Origin: Aquabacterium fontiphilum
GTDB taxonomy: Bacteria; Pseudomonadota; Gammaproteobacteria; Burkholderiales; Burkholderiaceae_C
Assembly: GCF_009909205.1 (NCBI RefSeq)
Contig: NZ_JAAAPN010000004.1
Coordinates: 1 to 64,000 of the forward strand
Direction of reading: 5' to 3'
DNA length: 64,000 nt
Shown here: piece by piece, positions 26,723 through 34,795 of the stretch
Numbering within the stretch: the first letter of the stretch is position 1
How the letters are laid out: each line of letters opens with the position of its first letter
The notes under the pieces: model-generated
Database searches by the model: none
Told to the model about the DNA's origin: nothing
The model's input: the letters and a program-made list of their open reading frames with translations, nothing else
Translations under genes and position numbers: made by a program

Positions 26723-28601
26723 GGGGCTGCGGCGCCGCGGTGGGCTGACAGCAAGCAAGCGCCACCCAGAACACGCTGCCCTGCCCGGGCTCGCTGTGAG
26801 CGCCAATGCGGCCACCCATCAGCGTTACCAGATGCTTGCTCAGGGCCAGACCGATGCCTGTGCCCTCGATCTGGCGCGCGTCGGCATCCAGGCGCTCAAA
26901 CGGCACGAACAGGCGCGACAGGGCCTCTGGCGGTAGCCCCTCCCCGGTATCGCTCACACGGATCACCACCTCGTCGCCCTCGCTCTGCCATGTCAGCCCG
27001 AGCGTTCCACCATGGCGGTTGTATTTCACCCCATTGGACAGCAGATTGATCAGTACCTGCCGCAGCCGCGTGTGATCGGCCATCACATGGACCTCATCGT
27101 CCAGCCTGTCGCACACCAGGCGCACGCCATGCGCGTCCGCCAGCGGTCGCACCAGTTCCAGGCATTCCTGCACCAGCGCCGACACGCCCACAGGCGACAT
27201 GCTCACCGTCATCTGGCCGGACTCGACACGAGCCAGATCAAGAATCTCGTTGATCAGATCCAGCAGGTGCCGCCCCGCGCCCAGGATGTGTCGTACCTGG
27301 CCACATTGTTTCGGATCCTGCACAGAGAGCTCCAGCAGCTGACCGAAGCCCAGAATGGCGTTCAGCGGCGTGCGCAGTTCGTGGCTCATCCTTGAGAGGA
27401 ACTCACTCTTGGCCCGGTTGGCACGCTCGGCATCGTTCTTCGCAGCCAGCAGTTCGGCTGTTCGTGCCTCGACGCGCTGCTCCAGCACCTCGTTGACTTC
27501 TCGCAACGTGGCCTCCGCGTGTTTGCGATCGGTGATGTCACGTGAGATCAGCAAGAATGTGGGCGCACGTTGCCCCAGCACCGACTTGCGCGCCACCGAT
27601 ATCTCGAACCAGCGCTGACCGGCGGGCACATCAAGGGCCAGTTCACGCCCCCACACCGCACCCTGCCGCGCCGCATCGGACAATGCGAGATGCACCACGG
27701 CCGCAGCCGACGGTGGCAGCACATCGCTCACCAAGCGACCAATCAACTCCATCGGATCGCGCACGACAAGATCGGATCGGGATGCAACCACACGCAGGTA
27801 CCGGCCATGCTCATCGAGCTCGAACATCAGGTCCGGGACGGCTCGCCAGGTCGCAGCCAGCTCCTGTCGAAGGGCGTCCAGGCCCTGCGCCAACTGACGG
27901 ATCTCGCGGGCGCCTCCCTGCGGGATGTGAACCGCCCAATCGCCCTGCCGCAGCCGATCGGCAGCGGCATCCAGCTGCGCCAGAGGGCGTGAAACCTGCC
28001 GCCCGATCCACCAGCCCATCAACAGAAAGACGGCCAGCAACCCGATTGCATCCGGGAGGCGAGACAAGAGCTCCGCGCGCGTGGCCTCCGCTCGCTGCTT
28101 GCGCAGGTCATAAGCCACGTAGACCAGCCCGCGCCGGAAACTGCGTAACTCGCCGGGCTGCGACGGCATGCCGAACGATTGCAATGCATCCATGGCGTCG
28201 CCACCCGGACGGACCTGCCAGTCCGGGAGACGTCCCTGGACAGCCCTGCCTAAACGACCGCTGTCCAGCGCTGGCGCCAGATCCGCCACCGAACGACCTT
28301 GCCAGGCGGAGCGGCTGCCGGCCAGCACCAGGCCATCAGGATCGATGACGAGTACCCGATCAACCTCCGGACGGCCAGCGATCTGCGCAATCTCTGCACG
28401 AAGAAGCGTGGAACCCAGGCCCTGAGGGTCGTCGGCCAGGCGGACCAGGCGAGCGGCATCGGTGAGCATCTGCGCACGCGCCGACGCAGACAGGTCCTTC
28501 TGGCGCTCGCCCAGGCTCAGCGTGAATGACAGCGCGCTGACGCCGAGCAGAATGCACGCCAGGGCCACCGGCAGCAACACGCGCAACGACGGCTGTGTCA
28601 C
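26700..28601 (-). CDS. Membrane PAS-domain sensor histidine kinase
   Basis: A 633-aa kinase starting at GTG 28601: membrane segment (about 7-28), periplasmic region to about 182, second membrane segment (about 185-202), HAMP (203-255), PAS (about 256-360), a coiled coil, HisKA with phosphoacceptor H407 (SRMSHELRTP) and HATPase with GEGLPP and GTGIGLAL. There is no receiver domain and no response-regulator gene nearby. The start overlaps the stop of the upstream binding-lipoprotein gene (GTGA), so the two are translationally coupled and probably form one sensing unit. Confidence 0.93.
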   Translation of the reverse strand: MTQPSLRVLLPVALACILLGVSALSFTLSLGERQKDLSASARAQMLTDAARLVRLADDPQGLGSTLLRAEIAQIAGRPEVDRVLVIDPDGLVLAGSRSAWQGRSVADLAPALDSGRLGRAVQGRLPDWQVRPGGDAMDALQSFGMPSQPGELRSFRRGLVYVAYDLRKQRAEATRAELLSRLPDAIGLLAVFLLMGWWIGRQVSRPLAQLDAAADRLRQGDWAVHIPQGGAREIRQLAQGLDALRQELAATWRAVPDLMFELDEHGRYLRVVASRSDLVVRDPMELIGRLVSDVLPPSAAAVVHLALSDAARQGAVWGRELALDVPAGQRWFEISVARKSVLGQRAPTFLLISRDITDRKHAEATLREVNEVLEQRVEARTAELLAAKNDAERANRAKSEFLSRMSHELRTPLNAILGFGQLLELSVQDPKQCGQVRHILGAGRHLLDLINEILDLARVESGQMTVSMSPVGVSALVQECLELVRPLADAHGVRLVCDRLDDEVHVMADHTRLRQVLINLLSNGVKYNRHGGTLGLTWQSEGDEVVIRVSDTGEGLPPEALSRLFVPFERLDADARQIEGTGIGLALSKHLVTLMGGRIGAHSEPGQGSVFWVALACCQPTAAPQPLSSQAAC

Positions 28602-29563
28602 GCATTGCCCTCCGGCAGGAAAGACGCATCGCACAGGCCATCCAGCGCGGGCAGACGCCCGAGCAGCCTGGAGGACTGCATGATGGTGGCCACCGAGCGC
28701 ACGCTGTCGATCAGCCGGGGCTGCGGCCCTGAAAGCCACTGTCGGTTGTCGTTCAGGTCGAGCAGATGAATCCCCGAAAACGCTTGGCGGACCTCATCGG
28801 GCGTCAGCTGCTGGTGCGGGGCGAGTCGTCTTGCCGCGTCCACCGGGTCACGCCTCAGATGCGAGACTGCCGCGAAATGGCCGGCCAGCAAGCGCCTGAG
28901 GTGCGCATGCTGACGCGCTGGCAGCTCGGCATGAGCCACCAGGACATCCACGATCAGGCCGGGGAAGTGGCTGCTGTCCAGCAGCACCTTGGCGCCCTGC
29001 GCCCGCAGCTGAGACGCCATGGGCTCGAACGTGATGACCGCATCGACCTGTCCGGCCGCGTACGCTTTGACGTGCTGATCGGCCGTCAGCGTGACCTGGT
29101 CCAGCTCGGACGGTTCGAGTTGCGCACGCTCGAGCAGTCGGGCCAGCATCAACGCCCCCACCGCCGATGACTCCACACCGATGCGTTTGCCTTTGAGCGC
29201 GCGCAACTCGGCGATGGCGGGGTGAGCCATCACCACGTCGGCGCCGTGAGATTCGTTGAACACCATCACGGCGCGGACATCGAGGCCGCCTTCGCGCGCG
29301 AGCAGGAACTCGTCCAGCGTGAGCGCCGCCACGCTCAGTTCACGGTTGGCCAACGCCATCATGCTGGCCGTATTGGACGGCTGCTCGACGAGCCGGACCG
29401 TCGCCTCGTCCACATGTCCGAGCTCTTGTGCCAGAACAAGTGGTGAGTAGCCGATCCAGTCGTTGAGCGCCACGCGCAGAGGCTCGTCCGGGGAGTGGCA
29501 GGCTGACAGGGACATGCAGGCCAGCGTTGCTGCACCTCCGAGCAACACACTGCGTCGATTCAT
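28598..29563 (-). CDS. NMT1/TauA-like solute-binding lipoprotein
   Basis: A 321-aa periplasmic-binding-protein type II fold (NMT1/SsuA/TauA group; LRVALNDWIGYSPLVLAQELG). The N-terminal RR and lipobox LSAC (Cys22) indicate an exported lipoprotein. No permease or ATPase genes accompany it; instead it overlaps the histidine-kinase gene. I infer that it presents a ligand to that kinase rather than to a transporter. The upstream region 29564-29780 shows no other gene. Confidence 0.87.
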   Translation of the reverse strand: MNRRSVLLGGAATLACMSLSACHSPDEPLRVALNDWIGYSPLVLAQELGHVDEATVRLVEQPSNTASMMALANRELSVAALTLDEFLLAREGGLDVRAVMVFNESHGADVVMAHPAIAELRALKGKRIGVESSAVGALMLARLLERAQLEPSELDQVTLTADQHVKAYAAGQVDAVITFEPMASQLRAQGAKVLLDSSHFPGLIVDVLVAHAELPARQHAHLRRLLAGHFAAVSHLRRDPVDAARRLAPHQQLTPDEVRQAFSGIHLLDLNDNRQWLSGPQPRLIDSVRSVATIMQSSRLLGRLPALDGLCDASFLPEGNA

Positions 29564-29781
29564 GCGTCGATCTCCGGCCTGTGCGCAGCGAGGCACCAGA
29601 CCTTGTGGGAAGAAGGCCTGAATTGTCCCACTGCCGGCAGGGATTTGGAAGGCGCCAAGCTCGCGCCAGACCTGCGTCGAACGCACAGCGCAGCACTCGT
29701 TCACGGTGCGAGGCGCACACATTGGCATTTCCGGACGGCGGCCGCGCCTGCCGCCGAATCCGAACAGCCCCGAAACGACAA

Positions 29782-29802
29782 CACCCACGCAAGGCGTGGG
29801 TG
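29782..29802 (-). terminator. Stem-loop after tRNA-Thr, probable terminator
   Basis: CACCCACGC-AAG-GCGTGGGTG is a perfect 9-bp stem with a 3-nt loop just past the tRNA 3' end on the minus strand. The tail (TTGTCGTTT) is only moderately T-rich. Confidence 0.6.
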
Positions 29803-29809
29803 CGAAGAA

Positions 29810-29885
29810 TGGTGCCGGCTGTCGGATTCGAACTGACGACCTACCGCTTACAAGGCGGTTGCTCTACCAACTGAGCTAAGCCGGC
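29810..29885 (-). tRNA. tRNA-Thr (TGT anticodon)
   Basis: A 76-nt cloverleaf with encoded CCA: acceptor stem GCCGGCT/AGCCGGC, D arm GCTCAGTTGGTAGAGC, anticodon loop with TGT (29850-29852) and T arm. It reads ACN threonine codons. It lies 24 nt after the sspB stop on the same strand. Confidence 0.96.
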
Positions 29886-29909
29886 GACGCACGCAGTGTA
29901 CACCGCGGC

Positions 29910-30467
29910 TTACTTGATCCGACGCAATGTGGGGCGCCCGCCACCCGCTGGGGGCGGCTCCTGCCCGCCCTCCGGGTCGCCTGACCCGGCTGCCGCATCC
30001 TCTGGCTTGGCCGCAGCCAGCCGCAAAGGCGAGCGGTCCGAAGCCTCGCCCTCGCGCGATGCAAATGCAGGCTCTTGCCCCTGCACATCGTCTTCGGGCG
30101 CGTCCAGGTCGCTGGCCAGGCTGTTCGGAACCGGGAACGCCATGCCTTGGCCGTTCTCGCGCGCGTAAATCGCGATCACGTGGTCCACCGGCACGATGAT
30201 CTCGCGTGCGGTGCCGCCAAAGCGCGCCTTGAACTCGATGAACTCGTTGCCCAACTGGAGCTGGCTGGTTGCCTCGAAGCTCACATTCAGCACGATCTCG
30301 TTGTTCTTGACGTACTCCATGGGCACCTGCACCGAGCGGTCCACATAGACCGCCAGGTACGGCGTGAAGCCGTTGTCCGTGCACCAGTCATGCAGGGCGC
30401 GGATCAGGTACGGTCGGGTGGACGTGCCTTGCGAGGTCGAATCGGTATCGGAAGAAGACATGCTCAT
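29910..30467 (-). CDS. sspB: ClpXP protease specificity-enhancing factor SspB
   Basis: A 185-aa adaptor that tethers ssrA-tagged proteins to ClpXP. The N-terminal SspB fold (RPYLIRALHDWCTDNGFTPYLAV, about 18-41) binds the tag. A disordered Pro/Gly/acidic linker follows, and the C-terminal peptide GGRPTLRRIK matches the ClpX-binding XB motif of the E. coli protein. It follows sspA by 16 nt, as in most Proteobacteria. An ATG two codons in is an alternative start. Confidence 0.96.
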   Translation of the reverse strand: MSMSSSDTDSTSQGTSTRPYLIRALHDWCTDNGFTPYLAVYVDRSVQVPMEYVKNNEIVLNVSFEATSQLQLGNEFIEFKARFGGTAREIIVPVDHVIAIYARENGQGMAFPVPNSLASDLDAPEDDVQGQEPAFASREGEASDRSPLRLAAAKPEDAAAGSGDPEGGQEPPPAGGGRPTLRRIK

Positions 30468-30483
30468 GGGCGCCGCAGCGGGC

Positions 30484-31098
30484 TCACTTGCGCATCACCT
30501 TTTCAGATGGCGTGAGAGCCTCGATGTAGGCGGGACGCGAGAAGATGCGCTCAGCATACTTCAACAGCGGCAGCGCGTTCTTCGACAGCTCGATGCCGTA
30601 ATAGTCCAGACGCCACAGCAGCGGGGCGATCGCGACGTCCAGCATCGAGAAATCATCGCCCAGCATGTACTTGTTCTTCAGGAAGATCGGCGCCAACTGG
30701 GTCAGGCGATCGCGGATCTGAGACCGGGCCTTCTCGAGCTGCTTGTCATTGGCCTTCATGCCAATGCGCCCTTCCAGCACGTTCACATGGGCAAACAGTT
30801 CCTTCTCGAAGTTGAGCAGGAACAGGCGGACACGCGCACGGGCCACCGGATCACCCGGCATGAGCTGTGGGTGCGGGAAGCGCTCATCGATGTACTCGTT
30901 GATGATGTGCGACTCGTACAGGATCAGGTCGCGTTCGACCAGGATGGGCACCTCGTTGTACGGGTTCATCAACGCGATGTCTTCCGGCTTGGCGTAGATG
31001 TCCACGTCGCGGATCTCGAAATCCATGCCCTTTTCGAACAGGACAAAACGGCAGCGATGGGAGTACGGACAGGTCGTTCCGGAATAAAGCACCATCAT
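30484..31098 (-). CDS. sspA: Stringent starvation protein A (GST-fold)
   Basis: A 204-aa glutathione-transferase-fold protein that associates with RNA polymerase in E. coli and affects stationary-phase transcription. The thioredoxin-like N-domain begins MMVLYSGTTCPYSHRCR, followed by the all-helical C-domain. SspA proteins generally lack GST activity. The start at 31098 matches family N-termini. It lies downstream of petABC but a strong terminator separates them. Confidence 0.95.
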   Translation of the reverse strand: MMVLYSGTTCPYSHRCRFVLFEKGMDFEIRDVDIYAKPEDIALMNPYNEVPILVERDLILYESHIINEYIDERFPHPQLMPGDPVARARVRLFLLNFEKELFAHVNVLEGRIGMKANDKQLEKARSQIRDRLTQLAPIFLKNKYMLGDDFSMLDVAIAPLLWRLDYYGIELSKNALPLLKYAERIFSRPAYIEALTPSEKVMRK

Positions 31099-31146
31099 GG
31101 CGGTGGAATCCTTTTCTCTAGAGGGGTCTCGGTGCGGCCAGGGCCA

Positions 31147-31188
31147 CAAAACAACGAAGCGCAGTGACCGGAATCGGGATCACTGCGC
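31147..31188 (-). terminator. Terminator after the petABC operon
   Basis: On the minus strand GCGCAGTGA pairs with TCACTGCGC (arms 31159-31167 and 31180-31188) around a 12-nt loop that can itself pair (CCG/CGG). A T-rich tail TTCGTTGTTTTG follows. It lies about 40-80 nt after the petC stop. Confidence 0.75.
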
Positions 31189-31191
31189 CGG

Positions 31192-31222
31192 CTCATGGCC
31201 GCCGGCGAACCGGCGGCATGAG
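31192..31222 (-). other. Long stem-loop immediately after petC
   Basis: CTCATG-g-CCGCCGG, CGAA loop, CCGGCGG-CATGAG: a 13-bp stem with one bulged base and, on the minus strand, a TTCG loop, within 6 nt of the petC stop. It has no T tract. It probably protects the petABC mRNA 3' end or assists the terminator that follows. Confidence 0.6.
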
Positions 31223-31227
31223 AAGGG

Positions 31228-31998
31228 TCACTTCACGTCTTTCCAGAACACGGCGTTCAGGCGCCACGCAATGAACATGAAGAACGCCAGGAAGATCAGC
31301 ACGCCCACACCAATGCGCACACGTTGCTGCGCCACAGGCTCGGCCATCCACTGCAGATAGGCCACCAGATCGGCCATCGCGTTGTCAAACTCCTGCGGCG
31401 ACATGGTACCCGGGGTCAGTTGCTCGAAGCCCTGAAACTCCTGGATGACCTTGCCGGGCGCGTGCGGATCCTGCACCTCGGCGAACTTCGCTGCGCGCTG
31501 GCCTTGCAGTTCCCACATCACGTGGGGCATGCCAACGCTAGGAAAGACCAGGTTGTTCCAGCCGGTCGGACGGGTGTCGTCGCGGTAGAACGTGCGCAGA
31601 TAGGTGTAGAGATAGTCCGCACCTGTACCGCTGTGGCTGGAGCGCGAGCGCGCCACCAGAGTCAGGTCCGGCGGCGTGGCGCCGAACCATTCCTTGGCAT
31701 CGCGGTCATGCAGGGCGACTTTCATGGTCTCACCCACCTTATCGGTCGCAAACAGCAGGTTGTCCTTGATCTGCTGCTCGGTCAGACCGATGTCACGCAG
31801 CCGGTTGTAGCGCATGAAAGCGGCCGAGTGACAGTTCAAGCAGTAGTTGACGAACAGCTTGGCGCCGTTCTGCAACGCCGCCAGATCGGTGAGGCGGTCC
31901 TTGGGGAACTTGTCCAGCGCGATGCCAGGGCCGCCAGCGGCATGGGCGCCGGCGACCAGGGCGAACGCAGCCAGCAGGGAGGCAATGATTTTTTTCAT
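31228..31998 (-). CDS. petC: Ubiquinol-cytochrome c reductase, cytochrome c1
   Basis: A 256-aa cytochrome c1 with signal peptide (about 1-20), covalent heme motif CLNCH, the distal PPDLTLVARSR segment and a C-terminal membrane anchor (VGVLIFLAFFMFIAW). It carries electrons from the Rieske protein to soluble cytochrome c in the bc1 complex on the periplasmic side. It ends the petABC operon, 17 nt after petB. AGGA lies upstream of the ATG. Confidence 0.97.
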   Translation of the reverse strand: MKKIIASLLAAFALVAGAHAAGGPGIALDKFPKDRLTDLAALQNGAKLFVNYCLNCHSAAFMRYNRLRDIGLTEQQIKDNLLFATDKVGETMKVALHDRDAKEWFGATPPDLTLVARSRSSHSGTGADYLYTYLRTFYRDDTRPTGWNNLVFPSVGMPHVMWELQGQRAAKFAEVQDPHAPGKVIQEFQGFEQLTPGTMSPQEFDNAMADLVAYLQWMAEPVAQQRVRIGVGVLIFLAFFMFIAWRLNAVFWKDVK

Positions 31999-32015
31999 GT
32001 CTGCGGTTCCTGCGA

Positions 32016-33416
32016 TCAGTGGGGCTTGAAGGTCACGCGGTCAGGCACGGGCTTGAAGGTACCCAGCTGGCTCCACCAGGGCATCAGCACAAAGAAGCCG
32101 AAGTAGACCAGCGTGCCGACTTGGGACACCAACTCACCCGTGGGCGATGGCGGCTGCACACCCAGATAGCCGAGAACGATGAAGTTCACGACGAACACGG
32201 CGTAGACGAGCTTGTGCCAGTTCGGACGATAACGGATGGACTTGACCGGGCTCTTGTCGAACCAGGGCAGACCAGCCAGGATCACCACGGCACCGCCCAT
32301 CACCGCCACACCCCAGAACTTGGCTTCGAAGGTCTTGAGCAGGACGATGACCACTGCTGCGATCACCAAGCCGGTGATCTTGCTCTTGCCAGTGCCCGCT
32401 CCCTTGACGAGGTTCAACACCGCACCCAGGGCGATCAGCACACACAGGACATTGACGAACTGATCCGTCGTGGCGCGCAGCATCGAGTAGAACGGCGTGA
32501 AGTACCAGACGGGCGCAATGTGCGGCGGCGTCTTGTACGGGTCAGCCGGAATGAAGTTGTTGTACTCGAGGAAGTAGCCACCGAACTCGGGCGCGAAGAA
32601 CACCACAGCCGTGAACACGATCAGGAAGCCGGCCACACCCATGATGTCATGCACGGTGTAGTACGGATGGAAGGGGATGCCATCCAGCGGGCGGCCCTTC
32701 TCGTCCTTCTTGGCCTTGATCTCGATGCCGTCGGGGTTGTTCGATCCGACTTCGTGCAACGCGATGATGTGCGCCACCACGAGGCCCAGCAGGACCAGCG
32801 GCACGGCGATCACGTGCAGCGAGAAGAACCGGTTCAGGGTGGCGTCGCCCACGACGAAGTCGCCGCGGATCAGCAGGGCCAGATCCGGACCGACGAAGGG
32901 GATCGCAGCGAACAGGTTGATGATCACCTGGGCGCCCCAGAACGACATCTGACCCCAGGGCAGCAGGTAGCCCATGAAGGCTTCGGCCATCAGGCACAGG
33001 AAGATCAGGCAGCCGAAGATCCAGACCAGTTCACGCGGTGTACGGTACGAACCGTACAGCAGGCCGCGGAACATATGCAGGTAGACCACGACGAAGAAGG
33101 CCGAGGCACCGGTGGAGTGCATGTAGCGGATCAGCCAGCCCCAGGGCACATCGCGCATGATGTACTCGACCGAGGCGAACGCCAGATTGGCGTCCGGCTT
33201 GTAGTGCATGACCAGGAAGATGCCGGTCACGATCTGGATCACCAGCACCAGCAGGGCCAGCGAGCCAAAGAAGTACCAGAAGTTGAAGTTCTTGGGCGCG
33301 TAGTACTCGCCGACGTGCTCGTTCCAGAGCTTGGTGGCCGGAAACCGGTTGTCCACCCAGGTCATGAACTTCTCGCCGGCCGAGGCGCCAGCGGGGGCTT
33401 GCTTCATTTCAGCCAT
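32016..33416 (-). CDS. petB: Ubiquinol-cytochrome c reductase, cytochrome b
   Basis: A 466-aa integral-membrane subunit with eight predicted helices, two bis-histidine heme b sites (helices near HYKPDANLAF and HVIAVPLVLLGLVVAHIIALH) and the Qo-site PEF-like segment (APEFGGYF in place of PEWY context). Oxidises ubiquinol and drives proton translocation. It lies 14 nt after petA and before petC. Its length is normal for a fused betaproteobacterial cytochrome b. Confidence 0.97.
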   Translation of the reverse strand: MAEMKQAPAGASAGEKFMTWVDNRFPATKLWNEHVGEYYAPKNFNFWYFFGSLALLVLVIQIVTGIFLVMHYKPDANLAFASVEYIMRDVPWGWLIRYMHSTGASAFFVVVYLHMFRGLLYGSYRTPRELVWIFGCLIFLCLMAEAFMGYLLPWGQMSFWGAQVIINLFAAIPFVGPDLALLIRGDFVVGDATLNRFFSLHVIAVPLVLLGLVVAHIIALHEVGSNNPDGIEIKAKKDEKGRPLDGIPFHPYYTVHDIMGVAGFLIVFTAVVFFAPEFGGYFLEYNNFIPADPYKTPPHIAPVWYFTPFYSMLRATTDQFVNVLCVLIALGAVLNLVKGAGTGKSKITGLVIAAVVIVLLKTFEAKFWGVAVMGGAVVILAGLPWFDKSPVKSIRYRPNWHKLVYAVFVVNFIVLGYLGVQPPSPTGELVSQVGTLVYFGFFVLMPWWSQLGTFKPVPDRVTFKPH

Positions 33417-33430
33417 CGTGGGGTCTCCTG

Positions 33431-34027
33431 TCAGGCCTTCTTGTCTTCACCAATCAGCAGCTTGGTGTCGGACAGGTACATGTGGGGCGGCACTTCGAGG
33501 TTGGTCGGTGCCGGCTTGTTCTTGAAGACGCGGCCAGCGAGATCGAAGGTCGAACCGTGGCAGGGGCACAGGAAGCCGCCTTGCCAGTCATCGGGCAGCG
33601 AGGGCTGCGGCCCCGACTGGAACTTGGCCGTCGGCGAGCAACCCAGGTGGGTACAGATGCCGACCGTCACCAGCACCTCGGGCTTGATGGAACGGTGCGT
33701 GTTGCGCGCGTACTCTGGCGTCTCTTCGGGCTTGAGCTCCGACTGGGGGTCGGCCAACTGGCCGTCAAGCTTGGCCAGCGCGGCGAGTTGCTCTTCCGTG
33801 CGGCGCATGATCCACACGGGCTTGCCGCGCCACTCGACCGTCACCATCTCGCCGGGCTTCAGGGCGCTGATGTCCACCTCGACGGGGGCACCTGCGGCGC
33901 GAGCACGCTCAGAGGGTTGGAAGGTCGACACGAAGGGGATGGCGGTGGCCACGCCGCCCACGCCACCGGCGGCGCAGGCCATGGTCACCCAGGTCCGACG
34001 GCTTGGGTCCACTGGCTGGTTGCTCAT
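33431..34027 (-). CDS. petA: Ubiquinol-cytochrome c reductase, Rieske iron-sulfur subunit
   Basis: A 198-aa Rieske protein with a twin-arginine N-terminus (SRRTWVTMA) and single membrane anchor (about 14-34), so it should be exported by Tat, whose genes are 5 kb away. The [2Fe-2S] ligands are in CTHLGC and CPCHGS. The start at 34027 is supported by AAGGA upstream. It is the first gene of petABC; a TACAAT -10-like hexamer lies at 34080-34085 on the minus strand. Confidence 0.97.
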   Translation of the reverse strand: MSNQPVDPSRRTWVTMACAAGGVGGVATAIPFVSTFQPSERARAAGAPVEVDISALKPGEMVTVEWRGKPVWIMRRTEEQLAALAKLDGQLADPQSELKPEETPEYARNTHRSIKPEVLVTVGICTHLGCSPTAKFQSGPQPSLPDDWQGGFLCPCHGSTFDLAGRVFKNKPAPTNLEVPPHMYLSDTKLLIGEDKKA

Positions 34028-34270
34028 GGGAATCCTTAAGGACTGGAGGGACGATGACATTGAATGGGGTCAACCGGCTATTGTATCGGACGTTCACCCC
34101 CTTGCCGCCAGATTCTGCGCCGCACCGTGCCGACGATGGGCGGAGCGTGGCTGCGACATTTTCACAACACCTTCCCTCCCCCGCTCCCGGGTCTCTCGCT
34201 GCAACCCGATGTCCGCTGGATCGGGCAGCGCCTAAAGTGAGCAAGGCATCAGACAGCCTTGGAGGCAGAC

Positions 34271-34690
34271 ATGGGTTTTTTCAGTGAATTCAAAGAGTTT
34301 GCCGTCAAAGGCAATGTGGTGGATCTTGCCGTGGGCGTGATCATCGGCGGCGCTTTCGGCAAGATCGTCGACTCGGTGGTCAACGACCTGATCATGCCCG
34401 TGGTCGGCAAGGCCGTCGGAGGACTGGATTTTTCCAGCTACTACATTGCGCTGTCCGGCCAGGACCCGACCCTGCCGCTGGTCGAGGCCAAGAAGCTGGG
34501 CGCCGTGTTCGCCTACGGGAACTTCCTGACGGTGGCATTGAACTTTCTGATCCTGGCCTTCATCATTTTCCTGATGATCCGCCAGATCAACCGGCTCAAG
34601 CGGGAGGCACCCGCACCGGCTCCTGCCCCCGCGGCGACGCCCGAAGACATCGTGTTGCTGCGTGAGATTCGTGACAGTTTGAAAAAGTAA
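34271..34690 (+). CDS. mscL: Large-conductance mechanosensitive channel MscL
   Basis: A 139-aa two-helix inner-membrane channel: [32 protein letters not shown] at the N-terminus and a second helix at about 75-96, then a Pro/Ala linker and the C-terminal bundle helix ([15 protein letters not shown]). It releases solutes on hypo-osmotic shock. The start at 34271 follows GGAGG by 6 nt. It is divergent from petA. Confidence 0.97.
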   Translation: MGFFSEFKEFAVKGNVVDLAVGVIIGGAFGKIVDSVVNDLIMPVVGKAVGGLDFSSYYIALSGQDPTLPLVEAKKLGAVFAYGNFLTVALNFLILAFIIFLMIRQINRLKREAPAPAPAPAATPEDIVLLREIRDSLKK

Positions 34691-34733
34691 CGAAAGCCGG
34701 CGCCAGTCCGGCCGATATCCAACGATCAAAGGG

Positions 34734-34767
34734 GGCTCCCATGCCCGACACTGTGGGAGCCTGTTTC
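34734..34767 (+). terminator. Terminator after mscL
   Basis: GGCTCCCA (34734-34741) pairs with TGGGAGCC (34754-34761) around a 12-nt loop and is followed by TGTTTC. It lies 44 nt past the mscL stop and just before the DUF1631 gene, so mscL is probably monocistronic. Confidence 0.65.
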
Positions 34768-34795
34768 ATGCCTTGAACGAGCTGGATCGCCGACT

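Noticed and set aside
32019..34235. Long plus-strand frame opposite petB and petA
   Set aside because: Composition is shadow-like (His/Glu/Gln repeats) and the opposite strand carries two unmistakable bc1 subunits.
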